From Parachryseolinea silvisoli (GTDB taxonomy: Bacteria > Bacteroidota > Bacteroidia > Cytophagales > Cyclobacteriaceae): a DNA stretch of 64,000 bases. Made by a program: the position numbers and the translations under genes. Shown in pieces: positions 18,932-29,196 of this stretch (positions are counted from its first letter, which is position 1; every line of letters starts with the position of its first letter). The notes beneath the pieces are model-generated. The model saw only the letters and a list, made by a program, of their open reading frames with translations. It searched no databases and was not told the origin of the DNA. The stretch is taken from contig NZ_JAIOAO010000003.1 of NCBI RefSeq assembly GCF_021190955.1, positions 434,001 to 498,000 on the forward strand. Direction: 5' to 3'.

Positions 18932-21358
18932 ATGATCGGAAGTTACCTCAAAACATCGTCGCGCAACGTCATGCGCAACAAGCTGTTTTCGGCCATCAAT
19001 ATTGCTGGCCTTTCTATCAGCATGTCCGTCGGAGTACTGCTAATCGCCTTCGTTCTCGACCTGCAGTCGTATGACAGGTTTAATGAAAATGGAGAGAGGA
19101 TTTATCGCGTCTCCAGCATACTTACATCGAATGGTGCACGAGGTACCAAATATGCTTCGACATCGATAAAGGCTGGAAAGCTTATCCGTGACCAGGTAAC
19201 TGGCATTGAAGAGGTCGCGATTCTACGCTACGACTTTTCGAAAGATGCGATTGTCGGCAAAAATATCCTGCCGATAAAAGGCTATTGGGCAGAGCCATCG
19301 CTGCTCAAGATCTTCACGTTTCCAATGCTGGAGGGAAATCCCGACACGGCGCTGAAAGATCCGTACTCGATTGTTCTTACAGAAACGGCAGCGAAGAAAC
19401 TATTCGGCAACCAAACAGCGCTCGGCAAATCCGTCAAATTTGATACACTTGATTACCAGGTGACGGGCATACTGAAAGACGTGCCCTTCTTTTCACACAT
19501 CACCTTCGAAGCATTGGTGTCCTTCTCAACACTTGAACAGGAAAGTATAAACGACAGGAGTCTTCAGGCGTGGACGGATATGTCGTCGAACTACGTGTAC
19601 CTCCTGCGGCAGGAAAATGCCGACATGACTTCAATCCAGTCGCAGCTCAACGCGATTGCGAAAATCCAAAATCTCACGGAAGAGACGAATACGATCCAGC
19701 TCGAATTGCTTCCTCTCTATGAAACTGTCGTCGGGGAGGAATTCCACGCATCCGAGGGAGGTCCCGGATCTATTGGCGTACACATGTCTCCGCGTGTACT
19801 TTGGATACTCGGAGGGCTTGCAGTCATAGTCATATTGTCTGCGTGTTTCAACTATACGAATCTTTCGATGGCACGCGCCATGCGACGTTTTAAGGAAGTA
19901 GGTCTTCGGAAAGCTATCGGTGCAAAAAAAGGCCAGGTACAGCAGCAGTTCCTGGCAGAATCGATTATGATCTCCCTGATAGCCCTTCTTTTTTCATACT
20001 TATTATTTCTCGGATTGCGGCAAGAGCTGATAAACATAGCGCCGGAGTTGCAGCGCATGGTGAAGCTCGAAGTCACTCCTCTGATGGTTATAGCCTTTAT
20101 TATATTTTCGGTCATTGTTGGGGGAATTGCCGGCTTCATGCCTGCCATGCTCTTTTCGAAAGTCAGCACTATTAGCGCGCTCCGGAATGTGTCATCGGTA
20201 AAAGTATTTAAACACCTTGCACTTAGACGGGTGCTGGTGGTGATCCAATATACAGCGACGCTAATCTTTATAACGACCACCACGGTCGGTTATGTGCAGT
20301 ACAAAGATATTCTTGCATTCGACCTGGGGTTCAACACGGAGAACATTCTGAATATTGATATGCAGGGTAATAAGCCCGATGCGCTTCTTAAAGAACTTAG
20401 CGAGATGCCAGAAGTAACTGGGCTATCCCGCTCATTGATAGTCACCAGTGTTGGGAACGCGTGGGGTGGATTTATGAAATACAAAGATTCCCGGGACTCT
20501 GTACTGGTCTTGACTAACCTTGTGGACGAAAACTACCTATCCGTGCATCAACATGAGCTCGCCGCCGGGGGGAATTTCATTACGCGACCTACTACAGCAG
20601 AAGCTGCTACGGAAGTTGTTGTGAATGAGCAATTCCTAAGACGATTTAACATCGGCAACAACGACCCTGAGAAAGCCATCGGAGAGGAGATCACTTTCAG
20701 CAGTTTCAAGGTACGTCATCGCAAGATGACCATTGTTGGAGTAATGAAAGACTTTCACTATGGCAAGCTTGATAACCTCATCGAGCCAGTGGCATTTATG
20801 TTCTGGACGCCTAACGACCGGGCGATCATTAATGCGAAAATAAACAGCACCGATATGCCGACAACCATAGCCAAGATTGGGTCTGCATGGAATAGAATCG
20901 ATCCTGTTCATCCTTTCCAGGCTAAATTTTTTAATGAAGAAATTGAAGACGCATACCGTGAATTTTCGGTTCAGATCAAAATCATTGGCTTTCTTTCAGT
21001 TCTCGCCATTTCTATTGCATCGATGGGGTTGTTCGGAATGGTGATATTCACAACCGAGACAAGACTGAAAGAGATTAGCGTTCGAAAGGTGATGGGGGCC
21101 AGCGCCGGCAGCCTTATATACCTGTTGAGCCGTGGTTTTTTGTCGCTCTTGTCCATCTCGGCGCTCATTGCTCTGCCGGTAACGTACATCTTCTTCGAAA
21201 AATTTGTGCTCACGAATTTCCCATATCACACACCCGTACAAATTGCCGAGCTGCTCGTTGGCGTGTTAGCGGTATTGGTGATCGCGTTTATTATGATCGG
21301 GTCGCAGACCGTGAGGGCCGCTCGACGTAACCCCGCCGAAGTATTGAAGAGCGAATAA
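18932..21358 (+). CDS. FtsX/MacB-type ABC transporter permease
   Basis: An 808-residue inner-membrane protein of the two-module type common in Bacteroidota. It has an N-terminal membrane anchor (NKLFSAINIAGLSISMSVGVLLIAFV region), a MacB-like periplasmic core, an FtsX block of three membrane segments near residues 285-420 (ACFNYTNLSMARAMRRFKEVGLRKAIGA in part), a second periplasmic core, and a final FtsX block (TRLKEISVRKVMGAS). Such proteins often act with an ATPase in efflux or signalling. No ATPase gene is adjacent, so the partner must lie elsewhere. It is separated from the kinase by 152 bases and appears to be an independent transcription unit. Its substrate is unknown. Confidence 0.92.
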   Translation: MIGSYLKTSSRNVMRNKLFSAINIAGLSISMSVGVLLIAFVLDLQSYDRFNENGERIYRVSSILTSNGARGTKYASTSIKAGKLIRDQVTGIEEVAILRYDFSKDAIVGKNILPIKGYWAEPSLLKIFTFPMLEGNPDTALKDPYSIVLTETAAKKLFGNQTALGKSVKFDTLDYQVTGILKDVPFFSHITFEALVSFSTLEQESINDRSLQAWTDMSSNYVYLLRQENADMTSIQSQLNAIAKIQNLTEETNTIQLELLPLYETVVGEEFHASEGGPGSIGVHMSPRVLWILGGLAVIVILSACFNYTNLSMARAMRRFKEVGLRKAIGAKKGQVQQQFLAESIMISLIALLFSYLLFLGLRQELINIAPELQRMVKLEVTPLMVIAFIIFSVIVGGIAGFMPAMLFSKVSTISALRNVSSVKVFKHLALRRVLVVIQYTATLIFITTTTVGYVQYKDILAFDLGFNTENILNIDMQGNKPDALLKELSEMPEVTGLSRSLIVTSVGNAWGGFMKYKDSRDSVLVLTNLVDENYLSVHQHELAAGGNFITRPTTAEAATEVVVNEQFLRRFNIGNNDPEKAIGEEITFSSFKVRHRKMTIVGVMKDFHYGKLDNLIEPVAFMFWTPNDRAIINAKINSTDMPTTIAKIGSAWNRIDPVHPFQAKFFNEEIEDAYREFSVQIKIIGFLSVLAISIASMGLFGMVIFTTETRLKEISVRKVMGASAGSLIYLLSRGFLSLLSISALIALPVTYIFFEKFVLTNFPYHTPVQIAELLVGVLAVLVIAFIMIGSQTVRAARRNPAEVLKSE

Positions 21359-21784
21359 GGTGCAATGCCATCTGCGCAGCGTTAGAAAGGGTCTGGTATA
21401 GTACATACCATCTACTATGTCCTGTTGTGTTTTAGGTAAGTCCAGTATTTTTTAATTATTTCTACCTATCAGCGCAAACGATTGAAAAAGTTCTTGGCAA
21501 TAAGTATGAACATACATACATTTATGTAGCTAAATACTAAATCATGACGCGGCTGATACTTCCTCTATCATACGTAACTGCATTCGGGCAATTGCGGGCC
21601 CAGATTATTGCTCATAGAAATCTAGAAGGGAAGGTGAAATTGGAAGACCACTTCGGATCCATCCGTGCCGGACACGTAGACTATCACCCGGACGTGCGAA
21701 CGATTCCTTGGGTACATATATCATACAGTTACTGTTAAAGGCCTGGCAAGGAGGCAAGTCCATCACCTGACAACATTATTAATA
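21359..21784. other. 426-base intergenic region before the PUL
   Basis: No convincing gene. A 64-codon frame (21544-21738, plus) matches nothing recognisable. A short perfect hairpin, TGGTAT-AGTAC-ATACCA (21394-21410), has no T-tract and is not a clear terminator. AT-rich sequence at about 21440-21545 and just upstream of 21785 is the likely promoter area for the polysaccharide locus. No regulator gene adjoins the locus here. Confidence 0.5.
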
Positions 21785-24490
21785 ATGAGAAACTTCCAAT
21801 TTATTACTCGTTCGATCACTGTCCTTTTCTTTTTTACGGCAAAAGCCTGGGCGGGGCCCGACAATATCGCTTCGCAGGCGAACATTACTGCATCGACGTA
21901 TCTGGGAGAGTCCTATACGCCGGCTAATGTGGCGGACGGGATCATTCATATTGCCGGCCAGGGCGAGTGGGCCTGCCAGGGCGACACCACCGACTGGGGG
22001 TATGTACGGTTTCCATGGCTTCAGCTGGAGTGGAAGTCTCCGCAACGGGTGAACCGCATAGTGCTCTACGACCGGGTGACATCACGCAACCACATCGCCA
22101 CCTGCAAGCTGCTCTTCAGTGACGGTAGTACACTCTGGGTGAACCAGATCCCTGACGACGGTACGGGCAAAGCGGTGGAGTTCCAGACCAGAACAATTGT
22201 ATGGGTTAAGATCGTTGTCACAGACGGCACTGGCCGCGACCTCGGGTTCTCGGAGGTCGAGGTCTTTCCCTCTGCCGATCAATTTACCGACTATGTATCG
22301 ATGGTGGATCCTTATATCGAAACGAACCGGGGCCGCTACTTTTTTTTCATTACCGGAGGTCGCCCGTTTGGGATGACGGGCGCCGCACCGCATACCCGCA
22401 ACAAGAATCAGGGCGGTGGCGGCTATAACTATAACGAGGGGCATATCCTCGGTTTCGGCCAGGTTGCCTGCTGGATGCTCTCGGGCCTGGAGATCATGCC
22501 GGCCAACAAGGATGTAAACCCTTCCGGCGGTGAACAGGCGTGGAAGTCGCGTTTCACGCATGCGGAAGAAATTGTTCAGCCCGGCTATCATCGGGTATAT
22601 CTGCAGGATCCACGAACGTGGGTGGAGCTGACCGCAACGGAACGTGTTAGCTTCTACCGCTTCAGGTTTACGGACGATCGGCAGACGCAATTGCTGACAA
22701 ACCTGGGCGGGTATCTCTGTGGCACCACAATGGCCAACGCGTCGGTGAAGAAGAACAGCGACAGGGAATTTGAAGGATCGTTTAGCTCGGTGGACCGCTA
22801 CTGGGGTGGTCCCAGGGATGTTAAGATTTTCTTTGTGGTGCAGTTCGACAAACCGTACGACCAGCTCAATGGGTGGGTGGGAAGTAAACACCACCAGGGT
22901 GTATCCACACTGCAGGGCGACAGTCTCGGGCTGTCCGCGACCTATACAGTAAAGGCAGGGGAGGTCGTGCAGATGAAGATCGGCATCTCCTATACCAGCA
23001 TCGACAACGCCCGAGATAATCTACAGAAAGAATGTGCGGGCTGGGATTTTGACGCTGTGCGCCAGGAATCTAAAGCGGTTTGGAACGAATGGCTCGGAAA
23101 AATAGACGTGCAGGGAGGCCGCACGGACCAGCGCGTGAAATTCTATACGGACTTGTGGCACGTGCTGCTGGGCCGGCACAAGATCAACGACATCTCGGGC
23201 GATTATCCCGACCGTACGCAGGGAAAGCGCGAAGGAACTTTTACCGATGCCGTTTTCAAGGTTAAAACGCTGCCGAAAAACGCCGATGGTAGTCTGCGCT
23301 ACAACATGTATAATTCAGACGCCTTCTGGCTGTCGCACTGGAACCTCAATATTCTGTGGGGCCTGGCGTGGCCCGGCATACAGGACGAGATGTCTGCGTC
23401 GATGCTGCAGTATGCAGACAATGGCTACTTACTACCGCGCGGCCCTTCGGGTGGCGGATATTCGTACATCATGACGAGCTGCCCTACCACCAACCTCATT
23501 GTGAGCACATACATGAAGGGCATGCTCACAAAAGCCGATCCGAAACATGCTTTTGAAATTCTGAAGCGCAACCACCTTCCCGGCGGCATGCTCGGGTCAG
23601 CGGACGACATCAACTTCTATACGAAGAACGGCTGGTGGCGTAACAACGCAGGCATCACCATAGAAGCGGCCTTTCAGGATTGGGCCATCGCCCAGATGGC
23701 GCTACGCCTTGGCAGGAAGAAAGACTATACCTTCTTTATGAACCGTTCGCAGGGATGGAAGAAGTGTTACGACCCGCAGCAGAAGCTGCTGTTTCCGAAA
23801 GGCGATAACGGGAATTTTGTGCATCACAACCCGCTGAGCGGACAGGGGTGGGTGGAAGCGAATGCGTGGCAGGCTACGTGGGGTGTATCGCATGACATCA
23901 AAGGACTTGCTGCGCTCATGGGAGGCAACGATACGCTGTGCCACAAGCTGAACCATGCTTTCGAGAAGGCAAGCGCTAGCGATTTTGTATTCGCCTACAA
24001 CGACGGCTATGTGAGCTACGCTAACCAGCCCGGTTGCTCCAATGCCCATGTATTCAACTACGCGGGCAAGCCCTGGCTTACGCAACAGTGGGTGAGACGA
24101 GTAAAAGAGCAGGCGTACGGCGGTACCACGCCCGACCTCGGCTACGGCGGGCATGACGAAGACCAAGGGCAGATGGGCGGGGTGAGCGCGCTCATGGCCA
24201 TGGGGCTGTTCAGCCTGCAGGGTAATGAATCGGCTGTTCCCACTTACGAGATCACGAGCCCGATCTTCGACAGGATCACCATCCGGCTCGATCCGAAGTA
24301 CTACATGGGGAAGCAGTTCGTGATCACCACGCACAACAACGCCCCCGAGAACATATATATACAGCACGCGTCGCTGAACGGCAAACCGCAACAACGCTTC
24401 TGGTTCACGCACGAGGAATATGCAAAAGGTGGAGCACTGGAAATCTGGCTGGGAGATAAACCGAATACGGCATGGGGAACAGAAGAGTAA
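21785..24490 (+). CDS. Exported GH92-like glycoside hydrolase with N-terminal discoidin-like domain
   Basis: A 901-residue exported protein. A signal peptide (to about residue 23) is followed by a discoidin/F5-8 type C-like sandwich (about residues 27-165: NITASTYLGES...VADG, and FPWLQLEW). The rest has GH92 features: VDPYIETNRGRYFFFITGGRPFGM, YNYNEGHILGFGQVACWMLSGLEIMP in part, YNSDAFWLSHWN and the late acidic motif GHDEDQGQMGG (D791, E792, D793). GH92 enzymes are Ca2+-dependent exo-alpha-mannosidases. The canonical late motif is GNDDxGQ; the GHDEDQG form here and the weak similarity elsewhere suggest a divergent subgroup, so specificity is open. It is the first gene of a seven-gene plus-strand locus and lies 51 bases before susC. 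Confidence 0.78.
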   Translation: MRNFQFITRSITVLFFFTAKAWAGPDNIASQANITASTYLGESYTPANVADGIIHIAGQGEWACQGDTTDWGYVRFPWLQLEWKSPQRVNRIVLYDRVTSRNHIATCKLLFSDGSTLWVNQIPDDGTGKAVEFQTRTIVWVKIVVTDGTGRDLGFSEVEVFPSADQFTDYVSMVDPYIETNRGRYFFFITGGRPFGMTGAAPHTRNKNQGGGGYNYNEGHILGFGQVACWMLSGLEIMPANKDVNPSGGEQAWKSRFTHAEEIVQPGYHRVYLQDPRTWVELTATERVSFYRFRFTDDRQTQLLTNLGGYLCGTTMANASVKKNSDREFEGSFSSVDRYWGGPRDVKIFFVVQFDKPYDQLNGWVGSKHHQGVSTLQGDSLGLSATYTVKAGEVVQMKIGISYTSIDNARDNLQKECAGWDFDAVRQESKAVWNEWLGKIDVQGGRTDQRVKFYTDLWHVLLGRHKINDISGDYPDRTQGKREGTFTDAVFKVKTLPKNADGSLRYNMYNSDAFWLSHWNLNILWGLAWPGIQDEMSASMLQYADNGYLLPRGPSGGGYSYIMTSCPTTNLIVSTYMKGMLTKADPKHAFEILKRNHLPGGMLGSADDINFYTKNGWWRNNAGITIEAAFQDWAIAQMALRLGRKKDYTFFMNRSQGWKKCYDPQQKLLFPKGDNGNFVHHNPLSGQGWVEANAWQATWGVSHDIKGLAALMGGNDTLCHKLNHAFEKASASDFVFAYNDGYVSYANQPGCSNAHVFNYAGKPWLTQQWVRRVKEQAYGGTTPDLGYGGHDEDQGQMGGVSALMAMGLFSLQGNESAVPTYEITSPIFDRITIRLDPKYYMGKQFVITTHNNAPENIYIQHASLNGKPQQRFWFTHEEYAKGGALEIWLGDKPNTAWGTEE

Positions 24491-24541
24491 CGAACGTAAC
24501 GCATTTTATGAAAGCAATATAAAAGTCTTAACCAATCAATT

Positions 24542-27500
24542 ATGAACAGAAAATTCTACCGCATTTTTTATCGGTTATTGCTACTGTTAAGTATGGCGTT
24601 GGGCGTCTCCTTCGAAGTGTTTCCGGAGGGAACGGTTCAAGGGAGAGCCGTGAGCGGAAAGGTGATCGCATCGTCGGGTGAACCGCTGCCGGGTGTCAGT
24701 GTGTTGATGAAAGGCACCACCATCGGTACGGTCTCGGACGCCGACGGTAATTATACCCTGAATGCCGGTCCGGACGTTGTGCTGGTCTTTTCTTTCATTG
24801 GTTTTTCGCCGGAAGAGGTCACTGTGGGGACGCAGACCACTGTGAACGTTACGCTGACTCCGTCGCTCGAGACGTTGTCAGAAGTGGTGGTGATCGGTTA
24901 CGGTACGGTAAAGAAAACGGACCTTACCGGGTCGGTGGCATCGGTGAAAGCAGAAGAGATCACGGCCGTACCCACTACATCGTTCGACCAGGCGCTGCAA
25001 GGCCGGGCCGCGGGCGTTCAGGTCATGCAGACGTCAGGCGCACCGGGAGCGGAAGCATCCATCCGCATCCGCGGGATCAGTTCCGTTCTCGCGGGAAATG
25101 AACCTTTATATGTCATCGACGGCATGCTGGTGAACAGCAACACGGCGGAAGTGACCAATGGCACCATTGGAAGCGCGCCGCGCATCGGTCCGCTGGCCGC
25201 CATCAACCCCAATGACATCGAGTCCATCGAGATCCTCAAAGACGCTTCCGCTACGGCTATATACGGAGCGCGCGGCGCCAACGGCGTGGTGCTGATCACC
25301 ACCAAGCACGGAAAGAAGGGTACGAGCGCTGTGACGGTGGATAGCTACTATGGCGTGCAGGAACCATCGAAATATATCGATCTGCTTAACGCACAGCAAT
25401 TTGCCGAGTTCGTCAATGATGCGCGCATCAACGGTGGCCAGGTGCCGGAATATGTCAACCCATCTACGCTGGGCGAGGGCACTGACTGGCAGAAGGAAAT
25501 GCTTCGCACGGCGCCCATTCAGAGTCACCAGGTCGGTGTTTCCGGCGGGAGTGAAAAGACCACGTTCAACATTTCCGGAGGTTATTTCGGCCAACAGGGG
25601 ATCGTGATCAACTCCGACTTCTCGCGGTATAATTTTCGCTCGAACGTTACGACCGAGGTGACTAAAAAACTCAGCATCGGCGCCAACATTGCGTATGCCT
25701 ATACGCGGGGAAATTCGGTGAACACCGGGCTGCAACAGATTACGCCGGGGGTGATCGGCGGCGCGCTGGGCATGAACCCCATCCTCCCGGTGTATGATCC
25801 TGCCGTGCGCGGTAAATATACCTATGAGAACGACCGGGGCATCGTGATCGGAAATCCCGTGGCCGAAGCAAAGGAGCACAAGGCCTACAGCACCGCTAAC
25901 CGCGTACTGGGCAACGTCGAGGCGCGCTACAAAATCCTGCCGTCGCTGACGCTCAAGAGCACGTTTGGCATTGACGGCATTTCGTCCCGCGACAGGACGT
26001 TCGCGCCGGACTTCCTGAAATCGGCGGCAGGCTCCAAGGGGGAAGCCGGTGTTGCAACGCTCGAAGCCCTGACGTGGCTGAACGAGAATACGATCACGTT
26101 TGACAAGACTATAAACAATAAACACTCAATCGCGGCGATGGCGGGATATACGCTGCAGGGATTCAAGAGCGAACGGCTCACCGGATATGTCTTCGGTATT
26201 TCTGATCCCCGCCTGGGGTACCACAGCCTTCGCGGCGCAGCCGAACCTCAACCCCCCCAGGTAGGCGAGTCGACGTGGTCCATGCAATCTTACCTGGCGC
26301 GGGTTCAGTATGCGCTGAATAGCAAGTATCTCGTTACCCTTACCGGGCGGGTAGATGGATCCTCGAAGTTCGGCGCGAATAACAAATACGCGTTCTTCCC
26401 GTCGGCGGCCCTTGCCTGGAGGGTCGTGGAAGAAAAATGGATGAAGCCTGCGGAGTTCATATCCGAGCTCAAGCTGAGAACATCCCTCGGTATCATCGGC
26501 AATCAGGCCATCGATTCGTACCAGTCGCTCGCGCTTGTCGGAGTGTACGGCGAGGGCGTCTTCAACCACGGTGCGACGCTCGACTATTATTCCAGCAGCC
26601 AACCTACCGCCTATAGCAACCCCGACCTGAAGTGGGAGACCACGCGCCAGTTCGACATCGGCATCGACGCAGGGTTCCTAAACGACCGGATCACCCTCAC
26701 GGCCGATCTGTATCAGAAGTATACCTATGACCTGCTGCTGAGCACGCCCATCCCGTTCACATCGGGCTTCGATGCTACGACGCTAAACATCGGCGACCTG
26801 AAGAACACGGGACTAGACATCGACCTGCGCACCGTGAACACCACCGGCAAGCTGAAATGGAGCTCATCCATCAACTTTTCTACGTATAGCAACAAGATTA
26901 CCCGGCTGGCGGAGGAAGGGAAAGACGTGAACCTTGGCTCGGGCCTTATCCTGCGGGAGGGTCAGCCCCTCGGTACTTTTTACGGTCTGCAATTCGACGG
27001 TATTTTCCAGACAGACGAAGAAGCAGAATCTTCGGCGGTGCTCAACGGACAGCATAACATTCCCGCCAACGCGCTCACTCGTGCGCGCGCCGGCGACAGG
27101 AAGTACCGGAATCTTTCCGCCCCCGACACGGTCATCAACGAGCTTGACAGAACCATTCTCGGTAATGCGCTTCCGGATTTTACCTGGGGGTTCAACAACA
27201 CGCTCTCGTACGGCAACTTCAGCCTGAGCGTGTTTATCCAGGGATCGCAGGGCAACAAGATGGCGAACTTCAACGCTTTGGCGCTGGAGGACTTCCGCGG
27301 GGTGCAGAATATATCCGCGGAGGCGGGATTAAACCGCTGGACCCCGGAGCACCCCAGCAACCGTTATCCGCGCGCACTGGCTAACCGCACAGTCGATGTG
27401 GGCACGTTCTCGTCGGCGTATGTGGAAGATGCCTCGTACGTGCGCATCAAGAACATTACGCTGGGGTACAACATTCCCCAGGCGCTACTGGACCGGGCCA

Positions 27501-27676
27501 ACGTACGGACCTTACGCGTCTATGTAAGCGCCACCAACCTGGCTACGTTCACGAAGTATACCGGCTATGATCCCGAAGGAAGCTCCTACGGCATCGCTAC
27601 AGCCATGCCCGGCGTAGACCAGGGACGCTACCCCATGACGAAGACCTACGTGGTGGGAGTAAACATTGGTTTATAA
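24542..27676 (+). CDS. SusC/RagA-family TonB-linked outer membrane transporter (second locus)
   Basis: A 1,044-residue SusC protein. The signal peptide is followed by a CarboxypepD_reg-like domain beginning VSGKVIASSGEPLPGVSV, a TonB-box-like VVVIGYGTVKK, a plug with LKDASATAIYGARGANGVVLITTK in its family form, and a barrel ending in VVGVNIGL. It imports oligosaccharide through the outer membrane together with the SusD product 20 bases downstream. It is clearly different from the SusC at 3037, with a divergent barrel and different partner type, so the two loci take up different glycans. Confidence 0.95.
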   Translation: MNRKFYRIFYRLLLLLSMALGVSFEVFPEGTVQGRAVSGKVIASSGEPLPGVSVLMKGTTIGTVSDADGNYTLNAGPDVVLVFSFIGFSPEEVTVGTQTTVNVTLTPSLETLSEVVVIGYGTVKKTDLTGSVASVKAEEITAVPTTSFDQALQGRAAGVQVMQTSGAPGAEASIRIRGISSVLAGNEPLYVIDGMLVNSNTAEVTNGTIGSAPRIGPLAAINPNDIESIEILKDASATAIYGARGANGVVLITTKHGKKGTSAVTVDSYYGVQEPSKYIDLLNAQQFAEFVNDARINGGQVPEYVNPSTLGEGTDWQKEMLRTAPIQSHQVGVSGGSEKTTFNISGGYFGQQGIVINSDFSRYNFRSNVTTEVTKKLSIGANIAYAYTRGNSVNTGLQQITPGVIGGALGMNPILPVYDPAVRGKYTYENDRGIVIGNPVAEAKEHKAYSTANRVLGNVEARYKILPSLTLKSTFGIDGISSRDRTFAPDFLKSAAGSKGEAGVATLEALTWLNENTITFDKTINNKHSIAAMAGYTLQGFKSERLTGYVFGISDPRLGYHSLRGAAEPQPPQVGESTWSMQSYLARVQYALNSKYLVTLTGRVDGSSKFGANNKYAFFPSAALAWRVVEEKWMKPAEFISELKLRTSLGIIGNQAIDSYQSLALVGVYGEGVFNHGATLDYYSSSQPTAYSNPDLKWETTRQFDIGIDAGFLNDRITLTADLYQKYTYDLLLSTPIPFTSGFDATTLNIGDLKNTGLDIDLRTVNTTGKLKWSSSINFSTYSNKITRLAEEGKDVNLGSGLILREGQPLGTFYGLQFDGIFQTDEEAESSAVLNGQHNIPANALTRARAGDRKYRNLSAPDTVINELDRTILGNALPDFTWGFNNTLSYGNFSLSVFIQGSQGNKMANFNALALEDFRGVQNISAEAGLNRWTPEHPSNRYPRALANRTVDVGTFSSAYVEDASYVRIKNITLGYNIPQALLDRANVRTLRVYVSATNLATFTKYTGYDPEGSSYGIATAMPGVDQGRYPMTKTYVVGVNIGL

Positions 27677-27696
27677 GACAGTAACCCTTTTCTGAT

Positions 27697-29169
27697 ATGA
27701 AATTCATCAAACGAAACATAAAGCTCGCCAGTATATTTCTGCTGCTGGCGTTCCTGGTCCCATCGTGCAAGGATTTTCTGGAAGAAGATCCCCAAAACTT
27801 CGTGGCGGTATCGAACTTCTATAAAACGGAGGAGGACGCCGTATCGGCCGTGAACGCCATTTACGGGCACCTGAACTCACAGAGCGGTGATACGTTCGGC
27901 GGGGTATACCACAGCAACTTCTGGATCGCGGTAGGGTTGGCGTCGGATGAGATGCTCAACAACCAGGTGGGAATGACCGATGCCGATCAGCTTTCGAACT
28001 TCACCTATTCACCGCAGAATGGAATCGTGACCGATGTCTGGAAGCAACATTACAAAGCCATCTCGCTGGCCAACATTGCCATCGAGAAGATTCCGGCGAT
28101 CGACATGAACACCGCGCTGAGAACGAGGTTGGTGAACGAAGCGAAATTCCTTCGGGGCCTGCTGTATTTTAACCTTGTACGGATGTTCGGAAAAATTCCC
28201 CTGCTGCTGAAGGTAGAAGAACCTCTCAAACCCACTGCGGCGGAAGTGAACGACATCTACACTCAGATTATCGCCGATCTGACCGACGCGGAGGAGCTTC
28301 CGGTAGACCAGGCGGAGGGAAGGGGAAGGGCTACTCAGGGCGCGGCCAAGGCGCTGCTGGCCAAAGTATACCTCACCCGCCAGGAGTATGGCGCGGCAGC
28401 CGCCAAGGCGTTGGAAGTGATCTCCTCTGAGAACTATGCGCTGTGGGACGACTACGTGGATGTATTCAAGATCGAGCACCGCGGCGGCAAGGAAGCGATC
28501 TTCAGCGTGGGCTTCGGCGATGCGGGCGGCAAGATCATCTTTTGGGAAAGCGGACAATTTCACACGCGTCTGCTTCCCAATGCGCTGGTGAAAGCGGGCA
28601 TCACCAATAACACCCTGGGATGGCAGGTGCCGACACAGGCGCTGGCCGACGCATACCCTACAGGTGATAAGCGCGACTCCGTGACCGTTTTCAATGCGTT
28701 CGACGAGACCGTGGCCGGCACGCGCTACACTGTGCCGTTCGATAAATATTACTTCAGAAAGTATTGGGACGTGACGAATCCCGATGAGTTCACCAACGCG
28801 AAAACAGCGCAGGATTTTCCCGTGATCCGCTATTCCGATGTGCTGCTGATGTATGCTGAGGCGCTGAACGAGGACAACGGCCCTACCACCGACGCCTATA
28901 CCCACCTGAACATGGTGCGCCACCGCGCGAATCTGGGCGACGTCTCGGGCCTTACCAAAGACCAGTTCCGTGACGAAGTACTGGAGCAGCGCAGGCTGGA
29001 ACTGGCGGCAGAAGGTCACCGATGGTTCGACCTGGTGCGCACCGGAAAGCTGGAGGCACTGGTGCCCCTGGCCAAACCGGGCGTGACGCCACAGGCAAAG
29101 CATTACCTGTTTCCCATCCCTCAGCGGGAGCGCGACCTGAATACGAACCTTCCTCAGAACGATTACTAG
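27697..29169 (+). CDS. RagB/SusD-family outer membrane lipoprotein
   Basis: A 490-residue lipoprotein with signal and lipobox ending VPSC, followed by KDFLEEDPQNF, the standard SusD mature start. Typical SusD helices and signatures follow: EAKFLRGLLYFNLVRMFGKIPL, TQGAAKALLAKVYLTRQEYG, VIRYSDVLLMYAEALNE and RRLELAAEGHRWFDLVRTGK (some shortened here from longer matches). It ends with HYLFPIPQRERDLNTNLPQNDY in the usual form. It serves as the glycan-binding lid of the SusC encoded just upstream (20-base gap). Confidence 0.96.
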   Translation: MKFIKRNIKLASIFLLLAFLVPSCKDFLEEDPQNFVAVSNFYKTEEDAVSAVNAIYGHLNSQSGDTFGGVYHSNFWIAVGLASDEMLNNQVGMTDADQLSNFTYSPQNGIVTDVWKQHYKAISLANIAIEKIPAIDMNTALRTRLVNEAKFLRGLLYFNLVRMFGKIPLLLKVEEPLKPTAAEVNDIYTQIIADLTDAEELPVDQAEGRGRATQGAAKALLAKVYLTRQEYGAAAAKALEVISSENYALWDDYVDVFKIEHRGGKEAIFSVGFGDAGGKIIFWESGQFHTRLLPNALVKAGITNNTLGWQVPTQALADAYPTGDKRDSVTVFNAFDETVAGTRYTVPFDKYYFRKYWDVTNPDEFTNAKTAQDFPVIRYSDVLLMYAEALNEDNGPTTDAYTHLNMVRHRANLGDVSGLTKDQFRDEVLEQRRLELAAEGHRWFDLVRTGKLEALVPLAKPGVTPQAKHYLFPIPQRERDLNTNLPQNDY

Positions 29170-29196
29170 ACCGTATCAACCTTATATGCTAAAGCG

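Noticed and set aside
21394-21410. Short perfect hairpin TGGTAT-AGTAC-ATACCA after the permease gene
   Set aside because: AT-rich six-base stem with no T-tract; too weak for a terminator and not clearly an operator.
21544-21738. 64-codon plus-strand frame before the GH92-like gene
   Set aside because: Composition is not clearly coding and no family was recognised; left as intergenic.
25106-26125. 339-codon open frame on the minus strand
   Set aside because: Antisense to susC; high-GC codon bias makes long antisense frames common in this locus.
28009-29103. 364-codon open frame on the minus strand
   Set aside because: Antisense to a complete susD; composition is unlike a real protein.
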